From SIG440 sp045645905 (GTDB lineage: Bacteria; Bacillota; Clostridia; Monoglobales; Monoglobaceae), in contig JAZRJT010000114.1 in NCBI GenBank assembly GCA_045645905.1, forward strand, positions 1-9,088: DNA of 9,088 nucleotides, in the 5' to 3' direction. Positions 5,768 through 9,088 of this stretch are shown one piece after another. Under the pieces are notes generated by a model, which had not been told where the DNA came from, searched no databases, and saw only the letters and a list, made by a program, of their open reading frames with translations. Within the stretch, counting starts at the first letter, position 1; the number at the start of each line of letters is the position of its first letter. The position numbers and the translations under genes are program-made.

Positions 5768-7051
5768 TTGAAAACGGAGAAAATCGAGATTTCCAAGGGT
5801 GTGTCGTTGCGTTTTCTTGAAACAGAAAAATTCAAGACAAATGTGATGAGTGTATATTTCAGACTTCCGCTTGACCGCAAAACAGTTACAAAAGCGGCTC
5901 TTTTGCCCAGAGTTTTAAAGCGGGGAAGTGAAAAGTATCCGACAATGAGTGCCCTTTCCAAAAGAGCTCAGGAGCTTTACGGAGCGACAATTTCAGCAGA
6001 TAACGGCAAAAGAGGCGACCTTATGCTGCTTCGGGTATCGGTGCAGTTTGTCAGCGACAGCTTTATTTCTGAAAGCATTATCGGCGATATATGCGAACTG
6101 GTTAAGGAATTTGTTCTCTGCCCGGTGGCAAAGGACGGAGCGTTTGACAAATCTTTCGTTCAGCAGGAAAAGGAAAATACTAGGAACTATATTTTAGGTC
6201 TGATTAATGATAAAAAGGAATATGCGGCTGTCCGTTGTAATGAGATTATGTTTAAGGATGACCCCTATGGAATAATATCTCACGGCTATGTAGACGACCT
6301 TGATGAAATTGACGAAAATAACCTTTATGAATTCTATAAGGAAATGATTAAAAATGCCGGAATTGACATTTATGTCAGCGGCAGTTTTGATAAAGCGACG
6401 GTAAAAAGTGAAATCGAAAAGAATTTCAAAGGAGCATTTTGCGACCGTGATGTTGTACAGCCTAAAACTGTCCTTGCTTCAATAGAAGAAAATATTGAAA
6501 TGAAAAATGTAGTTGAAGAAATGCCCGTTTCACAAAGCAAGCTGGCGATGGGCTTTAATTGCGGAATTGACCCAAGGTCTGATGAAAGCTATGCCCTTGC
6601 TCTTTGCTCCTGTCTATATGGCGGAAGTGCGATTTCAAAGCTTTTTAACAATGTTCGTGAACAGCTGAGCCTTGCATATTACGTTTTCTCGGCGGTTGAC
6701 CGTCACAAGGGTTGTATGAAGGTAAATGCAGGAATTGAGGCGTCAAAGTACGACGAAGCTTATAACGAAATTATGCTGCAGCTTGATATGATGAAAAAGG
6801 GTGAGTTTACCGACGAGGAAATTGACTTTGCCAAAAAGACATTTAAAAATTCGGCAGGTAGCATAAAGGATAGCTTAGCTGCTACAGAGGATTTTTATAT
6901 GGGACGTGCATTGCTTGGGGTTGAGGAATCTGTTGACGAGTATCTTGAAAAAATCAATAAGGTTACACGTGATGAGATTATAGCCGCGGCAGGCAAAATA
7001 CAGCTTGACACAATTTACTTTTTAAAGGGGGTACAGGGCAATGAAATTTGA
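5768..7051 (+). CDS. ymfF: M16 family peptidase-like protein, YmfF-like, zinc motif absent
   Basis: Resembles the B. subtilis YmfF type of M16B metallopeptidase homologues, often annotated YfmF in connection with EF-P 5-aminopentanol modification; its real function is unclear. I choose the TTG at 5768 (427 residues), 8 bases after AAGGAG. A GTG at 5759 overlaps that ribosome site and is unlikely. The fold is two M16 halves (about 1-220 and 235-427). Where active members have HxxEH, this protein reads LPRVLKRGS (46-54), so it should not bind zinc. It keeps the C-terminal R/Y element, NVREQLSLAYYVFS at 295-308, with Arg297 and Tyr304. This suits the non-catalytic half of a heterodimer with the next gene, as in mitochondrial processing peptidase. 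It overlaps the downstream start by 11 bases. No signal peptide is visible, so it is probably cytoplasmic. Confidence 0.88.
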   Translation: MKTEKIEISKGVSLRFLETEKFKTNVMSVYFRLPLDRKTVTKAALLPRVLKRGSEKYPTMSALSKRAQELYGATISADNGKRGDLMLLRVSVQFVSDSFISESIIGDICELVKEFVLCPVAKDGAFDKSFVQQEKENTRNYILGLINDKKEYAAVRCNEIMFKDDPYGIISHGYVDDLDEIDENNLYEFYKEMIKNAGIDIYVSGSFDKATVKSEIEKNFKGAFCDRDVVQPKTVLASIEENIEMKNVVEEMPVSQSKLAMGFNCGIDPRSDESYALALCSCLYGGSAISKLFNNVREQLSLAYYVFSAVDRHKGCMKVNAGIEASKYDEAYNEIMLQLDMMKKGEFTDEEIDFAKKTFKNSAGSIKDSLAATEDFYMGRALLGVEESVDEYLEKINKVTRDEIIAAAGKIQLDTIYFLKGVQGNEI

Positions 7052-8336
7052 GTTGACAGAAAATAAGTCTCTTAAAGAATGTATCCTTTCAGGCGTACAC
7101 GAAAGCGGTTTAAGAGTGTATATTATACCCAAAGCAGGGTTTAGTAAATATTATGCCATCTACGGCACCGAATACGGCTCGATTGATGATGTGTTAAAGC
7201 TTCCCGAGGGCGAAATCAAACTCCCGGACGGAATTGCACATTTCCTTGAACACAAGCTGTTTGAAGAAGAGGATGGCAAGGATGCATTCGAAAAATTTGC
7301 CGCAACAGGAGGAAGCAGTAATGCCTTTACAAGTTTTGATATGACGGCGTATCTGTTTTCCTGCACCGAGAATTTCTATGAAAATCTGGATATTCTTCTT
7401 GAATTTGTGAACAATCCTTATTTCACCGACGAGAATGTTGCAAAGGAACAGGGAATTATAGGTCAGGAAATCAAGATGTATGATGATGACCCCAACTGGA
7501 GACTCTTCTTTAATATGCTTCAGGGGATGTATCACAAGAATACAGTAAAGACAGATATTGCAGGTACGGTTGAAAGCATAAGCCATATAACACCTGACCT
7601 TCTGTACAAGTGCACAAAAGCATACTACAATCCTTCAAATATGATTTTGGTTATGGTGGGCGATATCGACCCCGAAAAAGCGGTATCTTATATTGATAAA
7701 TATGTCAGCCCTGAAAAGGATATGGGCAAGATTGAAAAACGGAAAATTGATGAGCCAGTCTACGTAGTGAATAAAATTGTGCGTCAGAGGCTCAGCGTTT
7801 CAAAGCCTCAGTTCATTATAGGCTTTAAAGAAAAAGAAGAAGGTATCCGTGGCAGAGAACTGCAGCTTAAACAGATAAAGACACAAATTTTAATGGAAGT
7901 TCTTTTTGGCAAAAGCAGTGAGTTTTTTACAGAACTTTATGGCGAAGGGCTTATTGATGCGACCTTTGGATATGATACCGAGCTTGAGGTTGGCTATGGC
8001 TTTTCCTCAATCAGTGGTGAGAGTGCAAAACCCGAGAAGGTTTATGAAAAGACTCTTGAATATGTTGCAAAAGTGGCAGCAAAGCCTCTTGAACGCGATG
8101 CAGTTGACGTTGCCAAACGTGTGCTTATCGGCAAAAATTTAAGACGCTTTAACAGTGTAGAACGTCTTGGAAACGATTTTATCCGTTGCTTTATGAGCGG
8201 TATTAACCCACTTGAGTACAGCGACCTTGTTGAACAGGTTACGGTTGGTCAGCTTGAAGAAAGACTGAAAGAGCATTTTGACGGCGAGGCTTGCGTACTT
8301 TCGATAATTGAACCTTTGGATGGTGAAGGCAAATGA
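7041..8336 (+). CDS. ymfH: M16 family zinc metallopeptidase, YmfH-like
   Basis: Likely catalytic partner of the preceding protein. The 431 residues carry the inverted zinc motif HFLEH at 67-71 (His67, Glu70 as base, His71) within GIAHFLEHKLF, and a third-ligand candidate Glu143 in GIIGQEIKMYDDDP. AATGGSSNAFTSFDMTAY (87-104) is the usual M16 strand following the motif. The C-terminal half (about 240-431) includes EVLFGKSSEFFTELYGEGLI, but a clear R/Y pair like that of the upstream protein is not obvious. The two genes therefore look complementary. AAAGGGGG (7024-7031) lies 9 bases before the ATG, which is inside the end of the upstream gene, pointing to coupled synthesis. The stop overlaps the lgt start (ATGA). 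There is no signal peptide. Substrate unknown; the EF-P association in database names is not testable here because neither efp nor ymfI is in the window. Confidence 0.9.
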   Translation: MKFELTENKSLKECILSGVHESGLRVYIIPKAGFSKYYAIYGTEYGSIDDVLKLPEGEIKLPDGIAHFLEHKLFEEEDGKDAFEKFAATGGSSNAFTSFDMTAYLFSCTENFYENLDILLEFVNNPYFTDENVAKEQGIIGQEIKMYDDDPNWRLFFNMLQGMYHKNTVKTDIAGTVESISHITPDLLYKCTKAYYNPSNMILVMVGDIDPEKAVSYIDKYVSPEKDMGKIEKRKIDEPVYVVNKIVRQRLSVSKPQFIIGFKEKEEGIRGRELQLKQIKTQILMEVLFGKSSEFFTELYGEGLIDATFGYDTELEVGYGFSSISGESAKPEKVYEKTLEYVAKVAAKPLERDAVDVAKRVLIGKNLRRFNSVERLGNDFIRCFMSGINPLEYSDLVEQVTVGQLEERLKEHFDGEACVLSIIEPLDGEGK

Positions 8337-9088
8337 TAAATAATATTTCTTTTCCTAATCTGGGTTGGGAGTTTGAAATAAGCCGCACTGCATTTACCAT
8401 TTTCGGAGTGCCCGTATATTTTTACGGGCTTCTGATTGGCTTAGGCTTGATGCTTGCTCTTATATACGCAATTTACGAAACAAAGCGTGTTGGAATAGGC
8501 CAGGATGATTTGTTTAATATGCTGCTAATTGCATTGCCTGCCTCAATTATTTGTGCACGGCTTTATTATGTGATTTTTCAGTGGGATTACTATAAAAACA
8601 ATCTGTCTGAAATTTTCAACATACGTGGCGGCGGAATTGCCATATACGGAGCGGTGATAGGTGCGGCGGTGGTGGTGTATACATACTGTCGTATTAAAAA
8701 ACTCAGCATGGGCAAGTGGCTTGATGTACTTTCGGTAGGCTTGCTTATTGGTCAGGCGGTTGGCAGATGGGGCAACTTTGTCAATGGCGAGGCTTTTGGA
8801 TCGGAGACCAATCTTCCGTGGGCGATGACAATTGTGCAGGATGGTATAAGTATAGCAAAGATGGTTCATCCTACTTTTATTTATGAGTCCTTATGGAATA
8901 CCCTGGGCATTGCTTTGCTGTTGCTGTATCGCAAACACAAGAAATTTGACGGCGAGCTGTTTTGCGGATATATGATATGGTACGGCATCGGCAGAATGAT
9001 GATTGAGGGCTTGCGTGCGGATTCGTTGATGATTGGTTCTTTCCGTGTATCACAGCTTCTTTCGGTGTGTCTTGCAGCAGCGGGAATG
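8333..9088 (+). CDS. lgt: Prolipoprotein diacylglyceryl transferase Lgt (3' end beyond window)
   Basis: Membrane enzyme that transfers diacylglyceryl from phosphatidylglycerol to the lipobox cysteine of prelipoproteins, the first step of lipoprotein maturation. The ATG at 8333 opens 252 codons without a stop up to the right edge, which is nearly the whole protein. The Lgt signature GRWGNFVNGEAFG lies at 144-156 (Arg145 corresponds to essential Arg143 of E. coli). HPTFIYES is at 179-186, and WYGIGRMMIEGLRADSL at 216-232 (Arg221 and Arg228 near the Arg239 region). RGGGIAIYGAVIG (98-110) is the loop that holds His103 in E. coli; here the position is Tyr105. Seven or so membrane segments are visible, starting with 21-48. 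The start overlaps the ymfH stop by 4 bases, and the GGTGAAGG just before it (8322-8329) is only 3 bases away, so translation probably depends on coupling. Confidence 0.96.
   Translation, partial: MINNISFPNLGWEFEISRTAFTIFGVPVYFYGLLIGLGLMLALIYAIYETKRVGIGQDDLFNMLLIALPASIICARLYYVIFQWDYYKNNLSEIFNIRGGGIAIYGAVIGAAVVVYTYCRIKKLSMGKWLDVLSVGLLIGQAVGRWGNFVNGEAFGSETNLPWAMTIVQDGISIAKMVHPTFIYESLWNTLGIALLLLYRKHKKFDGELFCGYMIWYGIGRMMIEGLRADSLMIGSFRVSQLLSVCLAAAGM

Noticed and set aside
5683..5961. Minus-strand reading frame of 92 codons across the azlD-ymfF gap
   Set aside because: It covers the ymfF ribosome site and start on the opposite strand and has no family features; probably chance.
7194..7586. Minus-strand reading frame of 130 codons antisense to ymfH
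   Set aside because: It is opposite the HxxEH-coding region, which is clearly the conserved strand.
8543..8869. Minus-strand reading frame of 108 codons
   Set aside because: It is antisense to lgt, whose signature motifs are intact in the plus-strand frame.

Overview
The window looks like the chromosome of a low-to-moderate GC Gram-positive bacterium of the Bacillota, most likely class Clostridia. The main evidence is the class III heat-shock operon ctsR-mcsA-mcsB-clpC, which is restricted to that phylum. Strong AGGAGG-type ribosome binding sites, SigA-type promoters and tightly packed, overlapping genes fit this. There are no RNA genes, insertion sequences, CRISPR arrays or pseudogenes that I can see, and no gene-free stretch longer than about 215 bases.

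Left part (1-3151, minus strand): ctsR, mcsA, mcsB and the first 370 codons of clpC form one operon, read right to left. It encodes the repressor, the zinc-finger activator, the protein-arginine kinase and the AAA+ unfoldase of the arginine-phosphorylation/ClpCP quality-control pathway. McsB marks damaged proteins (and CtsR) with phospho-arginine; ClpC recognises the mark; CtsR represses the operon until heat or McsB inactivates it.

Divergent intergenic region (3152-3364): a near-consensus extended -10 promoter drives ctsR, with a perfect CtsR operator at the expected transcription start. A separate good promoter fires rightward into a transporter operon. A second, degenerate CtsR-like box lies between the two promoters in the opposite orientation.

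Middle part (3365-5693, plus strand): two consecutive small/large membrane-protein pairs, madL-madM (malonate transporter family) closed by a clear intrinsic terminator, then azlC-azlD (branched-chain amino acid exporter family). No malonate decarboxylase genes are present, so the substrate of MadLM is uncertain.

Right part (5768-9088, plus strand): a translationally coupled set of two M16-family peptidase-like proteins (YmfF-like without the zinc motif, YmfH-like with it) and lgt, the prolipoprotein diacylglyceryl transferase, which runs off the right edge.

I do not see a clearly undescribed system. The best leads are the arrangement of CtsR half-sites between heat-shock and transporter operons, a cysteine cluster in McsB, the orphan MadLM pair, and the complementary M16 pair coupled to lgt.
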